Positions 13,073 to 20,606 of a stretch of DNA of 38,702 nt are shown here, piece after piece. A model generated the notes under the pieces. That model had not been told where the DNA came from. It made no database searches and worked only from the letters and a program-made list of their open reading frames with translations. The translations under genes and the position numbers were made by a program. Source of the DNA: CAKSHC01 sp045595395 (lineage in GTDB: Bacteria > Bacillota > Clostridia > Oscillospirales > UMGS1783); the NCBI GenBank assembly GCA_045595395.1, contig JAZOAH010000022.1, positions 1-38,702 on the forward strand, in the 5' to 3' direction. Position 1 is the first letter of the stretch. Each line of letters starts with the position of its first letter.

Positions 13073-14375
13073 CAATCAGCAAAAAGAGCGGATGCTATTA
13101 GGGGCAGTGATCGGAAACAACAGCCTCTCTCACCTCCTTGCTGGCATGACGGAAGATGATTTTAGCGGCAGGCAGCACAAGGAGATTTTCCGAGCAATCA
13201 GGAGATTGACAGCCGAAAAAAAGCCTGTCGACCCAACCATGATCGCCTCCGAGGCGACAGGCGTTGACAGTTTGCAATTGCTGGATCTCGCAATAGCAAT
13301 TGCGAAAGAGGGAAGCCCGTGGAACGCTTGGCAATATGCAAAGGACTTGCACCAACTCGGCGAAAAACGGAGGCTTTACAAGCTGTTCCGTGCGTGCGCA
13401 GATGAGCTGACAAAAGACGATGATCTGCAAAGAGTCATGGACGAGTGCCGTCAGCGAATGAGGGGCATCGGCGCATCCAGCGGGAGCGTGGCCTATATGC
13501 CTGATATCGCCGAGAGGCTGATGGAAAACCTTGAGTCGGTGCGAAAGGGTGATATCGTGCTGATTCCATCAGGGCTGCCCGATATGGACAGGCTGATCGG
13601 TGGTTTTGGCAAAGGCGAGATGACCGTCATCGGCGCAAGACCGGCAGTCGGCAAATCCGCATTCGGGATGAGCATTGCCCTTGCTGCTGCAAGAGCCGGA
13701 AAGAGGGTGCTTGTGTGCAGCTGCGAGATGAGCGATGTTCAATATGCGCAGCGTGTTGCAGCAGAGATCACAGGCATCAGCTCCATGCGCCTCAAAAAGG
13801 CCGACTTGACGGATGATCAATGGGTGCGTGTGGGAGAGGCTCTTAACGATATGGCTGCTCTGGACATTGGCTTTACGTTTGACATCAAGTGCGTTGAGGA
13901 TCTCCATTCCGTCTGCCTGAGCGAGCAGGACGATCACGGATTGGATTTGCTGGTGGTGGACTACTTGCAGTTGCTGGACACTAAATCCCGCTATGAGAGT
14001 GAGACGGTGCGCATCAGCAGGGTGTCCACCAAGATCAAGCAGCTTGCGCTGGACTTGCAGATCCCCGTGATTGCACTTGCACAGGTTAACCGGCAGGAGG
14101 GCGTGATGGAGAGGATGCCTACGCTCAAGGAGCTTAAGGGCAGCGGGAGCATCGAACAGGATGCAGACAGAGTGATCTTTTTGCATCGTGTTGTGAGTGC
14201 GACGGATGCCTACTGCGCCAGCCCTGATGCGCTGAAGCGTATACAGGCAGACGGCGATCAGATGATTGCTGTGGATGTTGCCAAACAACGTGACGGTGCT
14301 ATTGGCAGCTTTGCGACAAGGTTTATGCCCGGACGGATGCGGTACTACTGTCTGACGAGAGGAGGCACAGCGTGA
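13065..14375 (+). CDS. dnaB: replicative DNA helicase, DnaB family
   Basis: A 436-residue protein, start ATG 13065 with GGAGGA 8 bases upstream. Residues about 1-110 form the DnaB N-terminal domain. The RecA-type core has Walker A GARPAVGKS (190-198), Walker B LLVVDYLQL (295-303) and a closing motif LKELKGSGSIEQDADRVIFL. It unwinds DNA at the fork ahead of the host polymerase. The length is normal for phage DnaB. It overlaps the initiator gene by 8 bp. Confidence 0.95.
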   Translation: MRDNQQKERMLLGAVIGNNSLSHLLAGMTEDDFSGRQHKEIFRAIRRLTAEKKPVDPTMIASEATGVDSLQLLDLAIAIAKEGSPWNAWQYAKDLHQLGEKRRLYKLFRACADELTKDDDLQRVMDECRQRMRGIGASSGSVAYMPDIAERLMENLESVRKGDIVLIPSGLPDMDRLIGGFGKGEMTVIGARPAVGKSAFGMSIALAAARAGKRVLVCSCEMSDVQYAQRVAAEITGISSMRLKKADLTDDQWVRVGEALNDMAALDIGFTFDIKCVEDLHSVCLSEQDDHGLDLLVVDYLQLLDTKSRYESETVRISRVSTKIKQLALDLQIPVIALAQVNRQEGVMERMPTLKELKGSGSIEQDADRVIFLHRVVSATDAYCASPDALKRIQADGDQMIAVDVAKQRDGAIGSFATRFMPGRMRYYCLTRGGTA

Positions 14376-14794
14376 ATCAATTACTGACAATCCCCTTCCG
14401 GCTTCCCGGCCTAAACGATGTGATTGCTGCCAACAGGCGCAACCGCTTCGCAGGGGCAAAGCTCAAGCGGGAAACTGAGGAGCGCATCCTGTGGTGCATA
14501 AAGTCAGCTGGTCTGCAACCTGTGCAGTACCCCTGCATCATCCATCTGACATTTGACGAGCCTACCAAACGGCGTGATACCGACAACGTTGAGTCAGCGA
14601 AAAAAATGGTGTTGGATGCGTTGGTCAAGGCGGGGATCTTGCAGGGGGACAGCCCCCGATATGTGATCGGTTCGCCAAGCTGGACGAGGTACGGAGACAA
14701 CGGCGCACAGGTGCTGGTCACCATCATCGAGGATCAGCGGGAGGACTGGCTCAGGGAGAGGCTGCGCAAGGCAGCAGAAGTCATAAGGGAGTGA
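14372..14794 (+). CDS. rusA: RusA-like Holliday junction resolvase
   Basis: A 140-residue protein from GTG 14372 behind GAGGAGGC. The RusA pattern is clear: TIPFRLPGLNDVIAANRRN, KRRDTDNVESAKKMVLDAL (Asp69 and Asp71 as metal ligands) and AGILQGDSPRYVIGS (Asp93). It cuts four-way DNA junctions made during recombination-linked replication and clears branches before packaging. It overlaps the helicase gene by 4 bp. Confidence 0.92.
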   Translation: MNQLLTIPFRLPGLNDVIAANRRNRFAGAKLKRETEERILWCIKSAGLQPVQYPCIIHLTFDEPTKRRDTDNVESAKKMVLDALVKAGILQGDSPRYVIGSPSWTRYGDNGAQVLVTIIEDQREDWLRERLRKAAEVIRE

Positions 14795-14798
14795 TGTT

Positions 14799-15584
14799 AT
14801 GGAGTATGTCTTGAGCCTGAGCTACGGCAAGGATTCCCTCGCTTGTCTTGGGGCTATCGAGCAGCTTGGCTGGCCGTTGGATCGCATCGTCCATGCGGAG
14901 GTGTGGGCAACCGACACCATACCTGCGGAGCTGCCCCCGATGGTGGAATTTAAGGCCAAAGCGGACGAGATCATCTACAAGCGGTGGGGAATTAAAGTGG
15001 AGCGGTTTCGGGCGAAAAACACGTTTGAGAGCGGTTTTTACCTCAAGAGGGGGAGGACTGGACTCAAATCAAAGTATACAGGCCGTATTTATGGTTTCCC
15101 GATGGTGCGTGGCCAATGGTGCTTGCAGCAGCTCAAGATGCCAGCCATTAGACAGGCAACTAACCCAAAGAGCGTGCAGTACATCGGCATCGCAGCAGAT
15201 GAGCCAAAACGTTTTGGCTCATTGTGCGAGACCAAGCGCAGTCCCCTCGTGGAAGCTGGCTGGACAGAGGCCATGTGCCGGGAGTGGTGCGAGCGCAACG
15301 ATTTACTGTCACCCATCTACACCACGGCTACAAGGGGGGGCTGTTGGTTTTGCCACAATCAAGGGATACAGCAGCTTCGGCAGCTGCGTAGGGGCTACCC
15401 CGAACTGTGGCAGCTGATGCTCAAATGGGACGCAGACAGCCCTGTGAGCTTTAAGCCGGACGGCCACACGGTGCATGATTTTGACGAGCGATTCCGGCTG
15501 GAGGATGAGCTGCTGATTGACCCGACAAAGACTTTCCGCTGGGAAATGTTGACCAGCGATTTGCAATATCGGATGAACATTTAG
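14799..15584 (+). CDS. PP-loop ATPase of the PAPS-reductase-like family
   Basis: A 261-residue protein with the ATP-pyrophosphatase loop LSLSYGKDSLA (residues 5-15). It also has HAEVWATDTIPAELPPMVEF and a Cys-bearing C-terminal part (CREWCERNDLLSPIY, then GGCWFCHNQG). Such proteins adenylate a substrate. In phages they are labelled phosphoadenosine phosphosulfate reductase family, but sulfate reduction is unlikely. Relatives act in nucleic-acid thiolation or base modification. It lies between RusA and ThyX, which fits nucleotide or DNA modification, but the substrate is unknown. Confidence 0.82.
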   Translation: MEYVLSLSYGKDSLACLGAIEQLGWPLDRIVHAEVWATDTIPAELPPMVEFKAKADEIIYKRWGIKVERFRAKNTFESGFYLKRGRTGLKSKYTGRIYGFPMVRGQWCLQQLKMPAIRQATNPKSVQYIGIAADEPKRFGSLCETKRSPLVEAGWTEAMCREWCERNDLLSPIYTTATRGGCWFCHNQGIQQLRQLRRGYPELWQLMLKWDADSPVSFKPDGHTVHDFDERFRLEDELLIDPTKTFRWEMLTSDLQYRMNI

Positions 15585-15595
15585 GAGGAAGACCA

Positions 15596-16237
15596 ATGAA
15601 AGTAACCGTATTGGAGCATACCCCGAAGCCTGACCAGCTTTGTGGTCAAATGGCTGCGCTGTGCTACAACAGCGAAAACTGGGAGAGCGCACTCCGTAAA
15701 GCGTTGAAAGGTGGCCATGAGAGCGTGATCGAGCATGCCTCCGTCACGTTTCTGATCGAGGGGGTCAGTCGTGCGCTGCTGGCGCAGCTCACCCGGCACA
15801 GGATCGCATCCTTCAGCGTGCAAAGCCAGCGGTATGTGGACATGACCGGCTTTGATGCCGTGATCCCGCCCAGCATTGCAAAGAGCGAGGCACTCACGCA
15901 TGAGTACAACGGCCTGATGGGCGAGATCAACGGCTTTTATCGCTCGCTGTGTGATGCCGGAGTCCCCAAGGAGGATGCCCGAATGGTGCTGCCCAACGCT
16001 TGTGAGACCAAGCTAGGGATGACAATGAACTGCCGGGAGCTTCGGCATTTCTTCGCCCTGCGCACCTGTAACAGGGCGCAGTGGGAGATCCGGCAACTGG
16101 CCGATGCCATGCTGGAGAGGTGCAAACGCATCGCACCGATCAGTTTTGAGGATGCAGGGTGCGCTTGCATGGCTGGGAAACCCTGCCCGGAAGGAAATAT
16201 GAGTTGCGGTAAACCGAGAGGAGGCAAACGGGAATGA
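15596..16237 (+). CDS. thyX: flavin-dependent thymidylate synthase
   Basis: A 213-residue protein with the ThyX signature RHRIASFSVQS (RHR at 67-69, then seven residues and Ser77) and the flanking LEGVSRALLAQL-like and HESVIEHASVTF segments. It makes dTMP from dUMP using FAD and methylene-tetrahydrofolate, feeding phage DNA synthesis. A Cys-rich extension (CACMAGKPCPEGNMSCGK) closes the protein, as in many Firmicutes ThyX. AGGAGG precedes the ATG by 8 bases. Confidence 0.94.
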   Translation: MKVTVLEHTPKPDQLCGQMAALCYNSENWESALRKALKGGHESVIEHASVTFLIEGVSRALLAQLTRHRIASFSVQSQRYVDMTGFDAVIPPSIAKSEALTHEYNGLMGEINGFYRSLCDAGVPKEDARMVLPNACETKLGMTMNCRELRHFFALRTCNRAQWEIRQLADAMLERCKRIAPISFEDAGCACMAGKPCPEGNMSCGKPRGGKRE

Positions 16238-16632
16238 ACCGAGCGCAACGGAGAGCCAACAAAAAGAGTTTGCCCACCATGCAGAAAAAAATGACCCATG
16301 AGCAGCGGGTGAATGCGCTGCTGCGCAACGGCATCTCCCCGGCAGACCTTGACAACGCCTACCGGGACGGGCAGATGGTGGGACGGCGGGACGGCATTGA
16401 CTTTGCCTACAAGATGTGCTACGCATCCGTGTGCCTTGCACTCAGCGATCTGCACGGATTCGGGCGCAAGCGCTGCCGGGAGGTGCTTAACTGCATGGAG
16501 AGGCACATCATTGACAAACTGACCGGCGAGGAGGCTTGTGATGAGGTGTTCCAGCGCATGGGTCTGACCATTGATTTTGGCGACCCCAGCGGGATGGCTT
16601 GTGATGACATTGTTGCAAAGGGAGGGCTTTGA
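16234..16632 (+). CDS. phage hypothetical protein, helical
   Basis: A 132-residue protein, ATG 16234 behind GAGGAGG. The start is basic (MNRAQRRANKKSLPTMQKKM). The middle, FAYKMCYASVCLALSDLHGF, then CREVLNCMERHIIDKL, is helical. I recognise the general pattern from Firmicutes phage early regions, without a known function. It overlaps ThyX by 4 bp. Confidence 0.65.
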   Translation: MNRAQRRANKKSLPTMQKKMTHEQRVNALLRNGISPADLDNAYRDGQMVGRRDGIDFAYKMCYASVCLALSDLHGFGRKRCREVLNCMERHIIDKLTGEEACDEVFQRMGLTIDFGDPSGMACDDIVAKGGL

Positions 16633-16634
16633 AT

Positions 16635-16958
16635 ATGGCAGATGTTAGACCGATTGATGCAAATGCGCTGATCGAAGAATTGCGCAAGCATAAGGGGCAA
16701 TTCCCGGCAGACGGAAACGAGCCGTTCATGTGCTGGGAGGTGGAAGGATACATCAACGATCAGGACACGCTTACCCAAACGATTGAAACGCACGCCAAGT
16801 GGAAACGAGCAACAGGAATGCTCCCCCCTGAATTCCACGGCAGGAATCGGTGTTCTAACTGTGGCTGTTTTGCGCTGTGTGAAAGACCGCACAGGGAAGA
16901 ATTGTCGAATTACTGCCCCAACTGCGGAGCCAAGATGGACGGAGGGCAGCATGATTGA
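16635..16958 (+). CDS. phage protein with C-terminal zinc ribbon
   Basis: A 107-residue protein from ATG 16635, with GGGAGGG 8 bases upstream. The N-terminus ADVRPIDANALIEELRKH is a common phage opening. Near the end CSNCGCFALCERP and YCPNCGAKMDG form a zinc ribbon. This domain pair is widespread in Firmicutes phages and uncharacterised. Confidence 0.72.
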   Translation: MADVRPIDANALIEELRKHKGQFPADGNEPFMCWEVEGYINDQDTLTQTIETHAKWKRATGMLPPEFHGRNRCSNCGCFALCERPHREELSNYCPNCGAKMDGGQHD

Positions 16959-17031
16959 CGGCATCATTTTCGTGCTGATGCTACTGCTGGCATACATTTT
17001 GGGTATTTTTGATGGGAGGCATGGGCGGTGA
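16951..17031 (+). CDS. 26-residue membrane peptide
   Basis: The frame from ATG 16951, behind GGAGGG, encodes one hydrophobic helix (GIIFVLMLLLAYILGIF) and a short basic end (DGRHGR). It overlaps the zinc-ribbon gene by 8 bp and the next gene by 4 bp, so the spacing is that of a real operon member. Confidence 0.6.
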   Translation: MIDGIIFVLMLLLAYILGIFDGRHGR

Positions 17032-17210
17032 AAACCATGTGGGAAAAGGCTTTGGATTGCCTTTATCGGGAACTCAAGCGAACGAGGATTGCCCTTGCCA
17101 ATGCAGAAAGGAAGCAGGGTGTCAAGCAAAATGAACTGGATGACTTGCAAGGCAAGGCAGATACCATCGAATGGATTATTGCTGTGGTGCTAAAGGAGGA
17201 TGCGGAATGA
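17028..17210 (+). CDS. small coiled-coil phage protein
   Basis: A 60-residue protein from GTG 17028, all helical (CLYRELKRTRIALANAERKQ), with GGGAGG upstream. It overlaps both neighbours by 4 bp. The function is unknown. Confidence 0.6.
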   Translation: MKTMWEKALDCLYRELKRTRIALANAERKQGVKQNELDDLQGKADTIEWIIAVVLKEDAE

Positions 17211-17398
17211 TGTGTTACAAAGACAGGTGCTTTTGCTCCAAACAGGATTGCCCAAACATGGAATGCAACAAAAACCCGCAGAGCATCCCGTGGGACAAGT
17301 TGCCTGAGTGGATGTGCGTTGCGTTTCGTGACTGTGTCGGACAGTTTGAGTGTTGCCCAAAGGAGGAGAAGAAAGATGTTTTACAGATGCGGGATTGA
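17207..17398 (+). CDS. small Cys-rich phage protein
   Basis: A 63-residue protein behind AAAGGAGG. It has nine Cys, including CYKDRCFCSKQDCPNMEC and FECCPKEEKK, which should bind metal. It is one of a run of tiny genes between ThyX and the RNA ligase. The function is unknown. Confidence 0.62.
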   Translation: MMCYKDRCFCSKQDCPNMECNKNPQSIPWDKLPEWMCVAFRDCVGQFECCPKEEKKDVLQMRD

Positions 17399-17705
17399 GA
17401 ACGAGGAAACGGGGCTTTTCATCGGTGCAACGAAATACCCTGACAGGAAAAAGCCTTCTTTGGTTGTGCAACGTGGTAATGAAGCCGCTGTAGTAGGAAG
17501 CTTCACCGACCAACTGTGCGTTGACTACTTCATTGATGCTCTGATGGAAGTTTTGGGGGAAACGCCAAAGAAATGCAACAGGAAGGCTGAGGACTGCCGA
17601 TTTTACACGGTAAAAGGTATTTTGGGAGCGGGTTGTCTTGCAACAAAAGAGATTGACCCCTGCAAGGGGGACAACTGCGAAAACTGGAAACCGAAGGAGG
17701 AATGA
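17376..17705 (+). CDS. small phage hypothetical protein with C-terminal Cys cluster
   Basis: A 109-residue protein from ATG 17376 with AAAGGAGGAG upstream. The first half looks like a small beta domain (FYRCGIENEETGLFIGATKY). The end carries KKCNRKAEDCRFYTV and CKGDNCENWKP, a Cys arrangement suggesting zinc binding. It overlaps its neighbour by 23 bp. The function is unknown. Confidence 0.6.
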   Translation: MFYRCGIENEETGLFIGATKYPDRKKPSLVVQRGNEAAVVGSFTDQLCVDYFIDALMEVLGETPKKCNRKAEDCRFYTVKGILGAGCLATKEIDPCKGDNCENWKPKEE

Positions 17706-17707
17706 AC

Positions 17708-17902
17708 ATGAACGAAAACAAAATGGTTTGTATGACAGAAAAAGAGATTATTACTGTTATCAACTTTATTGAAGAAGAATTCTTCGATGTAATTCGCAAG
17801 GATGCTTCCATCGACGGCATCGACTGGGCAGTAAACCTTATGAGTGCCCTGCAAAAGCTTCGCGAAGCAAAATGGAGGAATGTTGATGATCTTTGCACCT
17901 GA
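17708..17902 (+). CDS. small acidic phage protein
   Basis: A 64-residue helical protein. ATG 17708 is 7 bases from AAGGAGGA; the ATG at 17702 is too close. The sequence includes TVINFIEEEFFDVIRKDASI. No motif is recognised. Confidence 0.55.
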   Translation: MNENKMVCMTEKEIITVINFIEEEFFDVIRKDASIDGIDWAVNLMSALQKLREAKWRNVDDLCT

Positions 17903-18062
17903 AATCGGAGCTTTGCTTGACTATCATGGTCATCCGATGCGTGTGATTGAAGTCTACGAAAACGGTACGGTTCGTATCCAATCAATGCTCAGTCCGATGA
18001 TCGTCAAGATAGTAAAAACCAACGAACTCGGAATTCTCGGAATGAAAAGTAAGGAGGATTGA
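17886..18062 (+). CDS. small phage protein, beta-rich
   Basis: A 58-residue protein from ATG 17886, with GGAGGA 6 bases upstream. IGALLDYHGHPMRVIEVYEN followed by VRIQSMLSPMIVKIVK looks like a small SH3-like barrel. It overlaps the previous gene by 17 bp. The function is unknown. Confidence 0.55.
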   Translation: MIFAPEIGALLDYHGHPMRVIEVYENGTVRIQSMLSPMIVKIVKTNELGILGMKSKED

Positions 18063-18065
18063 CCC

Positions 18066-18710
18066 ATGATGAAGGAATACCACAAGATTGAAGGCCTTTA
18101 CAAGCGTGATGAGGTGACCAAGAAGCTGCTGCACGGTGTGTACCGTAACGAAACGGTGGAATATCTCAAAAACTGTGATTGGCAGTTTACCGAAAAGATT
18201 GACGGCACGAACATCCGTGTTCATTGGGACGGACACAAGGTTTCTTTTGCTGGACGAACCGACAGAGCTACGATTCCGACCAAGCTGATGGAATACCTTG
18301 AAAACACCTTCGGCGGTGAGGTGAACGAACAGGTTTTTGAGGAACACTTCGGGGAAAAGGAAGTCACGCTTTATGGCGAAGGCTACGGAGCGAAGATTCA
18401 GAACGGCGGTGACTACAGACCCGATAATTCCTTCATCCTGTTTGATGTGATGGTTGATGATGTGTTCCTGAATCGTGAGAGCGTATGTGGTATTGCCAAA
18501 TTCTTAGGAATTGATGTGGTTCCAATCGTCTTGGTTGGCACTCTCAAGGAAGCAGAAGATTTCGTTCGTGCTGAACCTATGTCCACGATTGGCAAGGCAA
18601 AAATGGAGGGTCTTGTGGGCAGACCGTGCTTGGAACTGTGCGATAGGATGCACAAGCGTATCATCGTAAAGGTTAAGGTGCGGGATATGAGGGAGTTAGA
18701 GGTGGAATGA
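18066..18710 (+). CDS. RNA ligase (nucleotidyltransferase superfamily)
   Basis: A 214-residue protein. Motif I is EKIDGTNI with Lys44 as the predicted adenylated residue. Later motifs are SFILFDVMV (about 122-130), EGLVGRP (181-187) and VKVKVRDM (motif V, about 201-208). This set is that of the RNA_ligase family, which joins RNA ends using ATP. T4-type enzymes repair tRNAs cut by host defence nucleases. This copy is short and lacks a clear C-terminal domain. The genome also carries a tRNA gene. The sequence of this gene is richer in A/T than its neighbours, which fits recent gain. Confidence 0.85.
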   Translation: MMKEYHKIEGLYKRDEVTKKLLHGVYRNETVEYLKNCDWQFTEKIDGTNIRVHWDGHKVSFAGRTDRATIPTKLMEYLENTFGGEVNEQVFEEHFGEKEVTLYGEGYGAKIQNGGDYRPDNSFILFDVMVDDVFLNRESVCGIAKFLGIDVVPIVLVGTLKEAEDFVRAEPMSTIGKAKMEGLVGRPCLELCDRMHKRIIVKVKVRDMRELEVE

Positions 18711-18712
18711 CC

Positions 18713-19126
18713 ATGCGTGGTATCTTGTTCCGGGGAAAACGGTTGGATAATGGCGAATGGGTGATGGGTGACGGAATCCATTTCCTGAAGTCAGTAAATT
18801 ACAAAGGAACATGTTGGATTGATGGGATGCGTGAAAAGGCAAACGATTGGATTCCAGTTGATCCCAATACCGTTGGGCAGTATACCGGGCTGCGTGACAA
18901 GAACGGGACAAAGATTTTTGAATGGCACATTGTTAGAGATAACAATGGGCGAATCGGATACATCGTTTTTCTTCCGCAAGATGCTGGCTGGGCTATTGTG
19001 TGGAAAGACTGCGACAGCCGAATGGGGCATCGTTCAAGGGATAGCCATTACCACGCAGACCCCACGCTTGAGGTTATCGGCAACATCCACGACAACCCCG
19101 AACTGGTAAAGGAGGAACCCAAATGA
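18713..19126 (+). CDS. YopX-family phage protein
   Basis: A 137-residue protein. The start at ATG 18713 gives the family's typical opening MRGILFRGKRLDNGEWVMGD. Further family marks are IPVDPNTVGQYTGLRDKNG and a C-terminal LEVIGNIHDNPEL. YopX proteins are beta-rich, of unknown function, and very common in Gram-positive phages. The stop overlaps the next start (ATGA). Confidence 0.88.
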   Translation: MRGILFRGKRLDNGEWVMGDGIHFLKSVNYKGTCWIDGMREKANDWIPVDPNTVGQYTGLRDKNGTKIFEWHIVRDNNGRIGYIVFLPQDAGWAIVWKDCDSRMGHRSRDSHYHADPTLEVIGNIHDNPELVKEEPK

Positions 19127-19581
19127 GCTTTGACCTGAACCAATTCGCCGCCGAAGTCCACCAGAACGCCATCGACCACGGCTTTTGGGAGGACTCCACC
19201 GACGAGCGGCAGATCGCCCTGATCCACTCCGAGTGGAGCGAGGCATTACAGGCCGACCGCAGCGGGTGCACACCGAGGGAGGTATGCACCGAGTTGATCG
19301 ATGGTGTGTTGCGGGTGCTGGACTATTGTGCCGAAAAGAACTGGATCGTCGGCGAAAAAGGATGGGATTTTCAGCCCGATTTTTTTGAAACGGTGTGCCG
19401 ACTGCATACGTTGACCGATGATCTCTACCATGACGGCATGACAGTATCTCTGCCTCATTTTAACATCATATCGTTGGTTTTCGCATTTGCACGCTCATAC
19501 GGCTTCGATCCCTACGAGCTGATGAAGCAAAAGCACGAATTTAACCTGACCCGCCCGCCGAAGCACGGAAAGCGATACTAA
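19123..19581 (+). CDS. MazG-like nucleotide pyrophosphohydrolase
   Basis: A 152-residue all-helical protein. ALIHSEWSEALQADRSG carries the Glu-rich metal site typical of MazG-like enzymes, with CTELIDGVLRVLDYC supplying the second acidic helix. It ends KHEFNLTRPPKHGKRY, another family mark. These enzymes split nucleoside triphosphates to monophosphate and pyrophosphate. In phages they may clear non-standard nucleotides or lower the host alarmone signal. It ends the gene run that starts with the early promoter. Confidence 0.85.
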   Translation: MSFDLNQFAAEVHQNAIDHGFWEDSTDERQIALIHSEWSEALQADRSGCTPREVCTELIDGVLRVLDYCAEKNWIVGEKGWDFQPDFFETVCRLHTLTDDLYHDGMTVSLPHFNIISLVFAFARSYGFDPYELMKQKHEFNLTRPPKHGKRY

Positions 19582-19588
19582 TAAAAGA

Positions 19589-19620
19589 CCCCTGCCGGGT
19601 GGCCTAATACCCGGCAGGGG
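19589..19620. terminator. strong stem-loop after MazG-like gene
   Basis: CCCCTGCCGGGT (19589-19600) pairs perfectly with ACCCGGCAGGGG (19609-19620) around an 8-base loop. The forward side is followed by AAAAG, not T. A T-run follows only on the minus strand (TCTTTTAT). It may work as a minus-strand terminator, or in the forward direction as an RNA 3' end or processing site. Confidence 0.6.
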
Positions 19621-19687
19621 AAAAGAAGGTGGTGAAATCCGCAATCATTATAGCATTGGGGGCGATTTTACGCAATACACGAAACCC

Positions 19688-20194
19688 ATGAACCCGGCAA
19701 AAGAATACCTCTTGGGCTACCGTTCCGCTATGCTTAATCTTGACCTGCATATCAGGGAGTACAACCGCCTTTCCGGTCAATATGATCGTCTGCAGGCGGC
19801 TTACGACAGGGCGACCAAGGCTACCAGCAAATTGACCGCCGTCAGGGTGAGCGGCACGCCGAATCACGACAGCATGGCTAACGCCGTCATGGATATCATC
19901 CAGTTGGAGGAGCAGATCCGGCAGAATAAGGGCGGTCAGGACGGCACGCTGGACTGGCTGCTGGATGATATGCAGCGGCTCGCAGAGGCCGGAAAAGAGC
20001 GGCTCGAAGCCGTAAGCAATGTAGCAGACCACAGGCTGCAAGCCTTGCTGTATATGCGCTATTTTATGCCAAAAATGACTTGGGTGCAGCTGGCGTTTCG
20101 CCTGTCCGAGGTCACCTTGCAGCAGTGCGGGGTGGATAATGTGTACAAGCTGCACGGCAAAGCGTTGGAAGAAGTGCGGAAGGCCATGCCGTAA
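19688..20194 (+). CDS. ArpU/DUF1492-like late transcription regulator
   Basis: A 168-residue protein. Residues 1-110 are a long helical part (LDLHIREYNRLSGQYDRLQA). The C-terminal sigma-like helix-turn-helix includes LQALLYMRYFMPKMTWVQLA, then RLSEVTLQQCGVDNVYKLHGK. This arrangement is that of phage late activators such as ArpU and RinA-type proteins, which turn on packaging and virion genes. The ATG has no strong ribosome site, so translation may be weak. It is placed alone at the end of the early region with a terminator after it. Confidence 0.75.
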   Translation: MNPAKEYLLGYRSAMLNLDLHIREYNRLSGQYDRLQAAYDRATKATSKLTAVRVSGTPNHDSMANAVMDIIQLEEQIRQNKGGQDGTLDWLLDDMQRLAEAGKERLEAVSNVADHRLQALLYMRYFMPKMTWVQLAFRLSEVTLQQCGVDNVYKLHGKALEEVRKAMP

Positions 20195-20226
20195 AAAGAG
20201 CCGGGGAGTTATTCCCCGGCTCTTTT
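20194..20226. terminator. bidirectional terminator between convergent genes
   Basis: A 14-bp perfect stem AAAAGAGCCGGGGA / TCCCCGGCTCTTTT with a 5-base loop. It lies between the forward late regulator (stop at 20194) and the minus-strand ribbon-helix-helix gene (stop at 20225) and serves both. Confidence 0.93.
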
Positions 20227-20485
20227 AATCATCCATATGGCATGAATCATAGAACGCTTGCAGCGCAGGTGTGATGCCGCCGTCGAAAATCCCGTTGGGG
20301 CTTCTGTCCCTCTCGATAGTTTCAACGATGGCACGCAGGATGAACCCCTGCATGGATTCCCCCATTGACGAAGCGTGCTTCTTCGCCAGATCCTTTACGC
20401 CCTGCGGGGTGGTGATAGAAATCCTGTCGTAATGGTTGCGTACATAGGTATTGACTGCTTTTTGCTGTGCTTTGGTAGTTGCCAT
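20225..20485 (-). CDS. ribbon-helix-helix DNA-binding protein
   Basis: An 86-residue protein from ATG 20485, with GGGGAGGG 8 bases upstream. KAVNTYVRNHYDRISITTPQ followed by GVKDLAKKHASSMGESMQGF and ILRAIVETIERD is the Arc/MetJ-type beta strand plus two helices. I recognise this as the phage or antitoxin-like RHH family. It is the only minus-strand gene in the right two thirds of the window. Perfect palindromes lie in the spacers of both its own promoter and the divergent promoter at 20572, so it is probably an autoregulated repressor. No toxin partner is next to it. Confidence 0.82.
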   Translation of the reverse strand: MATTKAQQKAVNTYVRNHYDRISITTPQGVKDLAKKHASSMGESMQGFILRAIVETIERDRSPNGIFDGGITPALQAFYDSCHMDD

Positions 20486-20506
20486 ATGCATATCCCTCCC
20501 CTATTC

Positions 20507-20535
20507 ATTATAGGCCGCAAATATATTTGCATAAA
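20507..20535 (-). promoter_or_regulatory. promoter of RHH gene with palindromic operator
   Basis: On the minus strand TATAAT (20512-20507) is preceded, 17 bp away, by a weak -35 TTTATG (20535-20530). The 14-bp perfect palindrome GCAAATATATTTGC (20517-20530) fills the spacer, fitting autorepression by the RHH protein. Confidence 0.6.
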
Positions 20536-20571
20536 TAGATATTTTGGTATGAAACTTTGCCGTTTTGTAAA

Positions 20572-20600
20572 TTGATATATTTATGTAAATATAGTACAAT
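20572..20600 (+). promoter_or_regulatory. forward promoter with palindromic operator in its spacer
   Basis: TTGATA (20572-20577), 17 bp, TACAAT (20595-20600). Each hexamer is one base from consensus. TATTTATGTAAATA (20578-20591), an inverted repeat, lies in the spacer. It would drive the leader and genes from 20788 on, possibly through the tRNA and toward late genes. Confidence 0.78.
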
Positions 20601-20606
20601 TCAAAC

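Noticed and set aside
14848..15417. Open frame of 189 codons overlapping the PP-loop gene
   Set aside because: Ser/Arg-rich out-of-frame shadow of a gene with clear PP-loop motifs.
20225..20485. Antitoxin half of a toxin-antitoxin pair
   Set aside because: The RHH fold fits, but no toxin-like gene lies next to it on the same strand.
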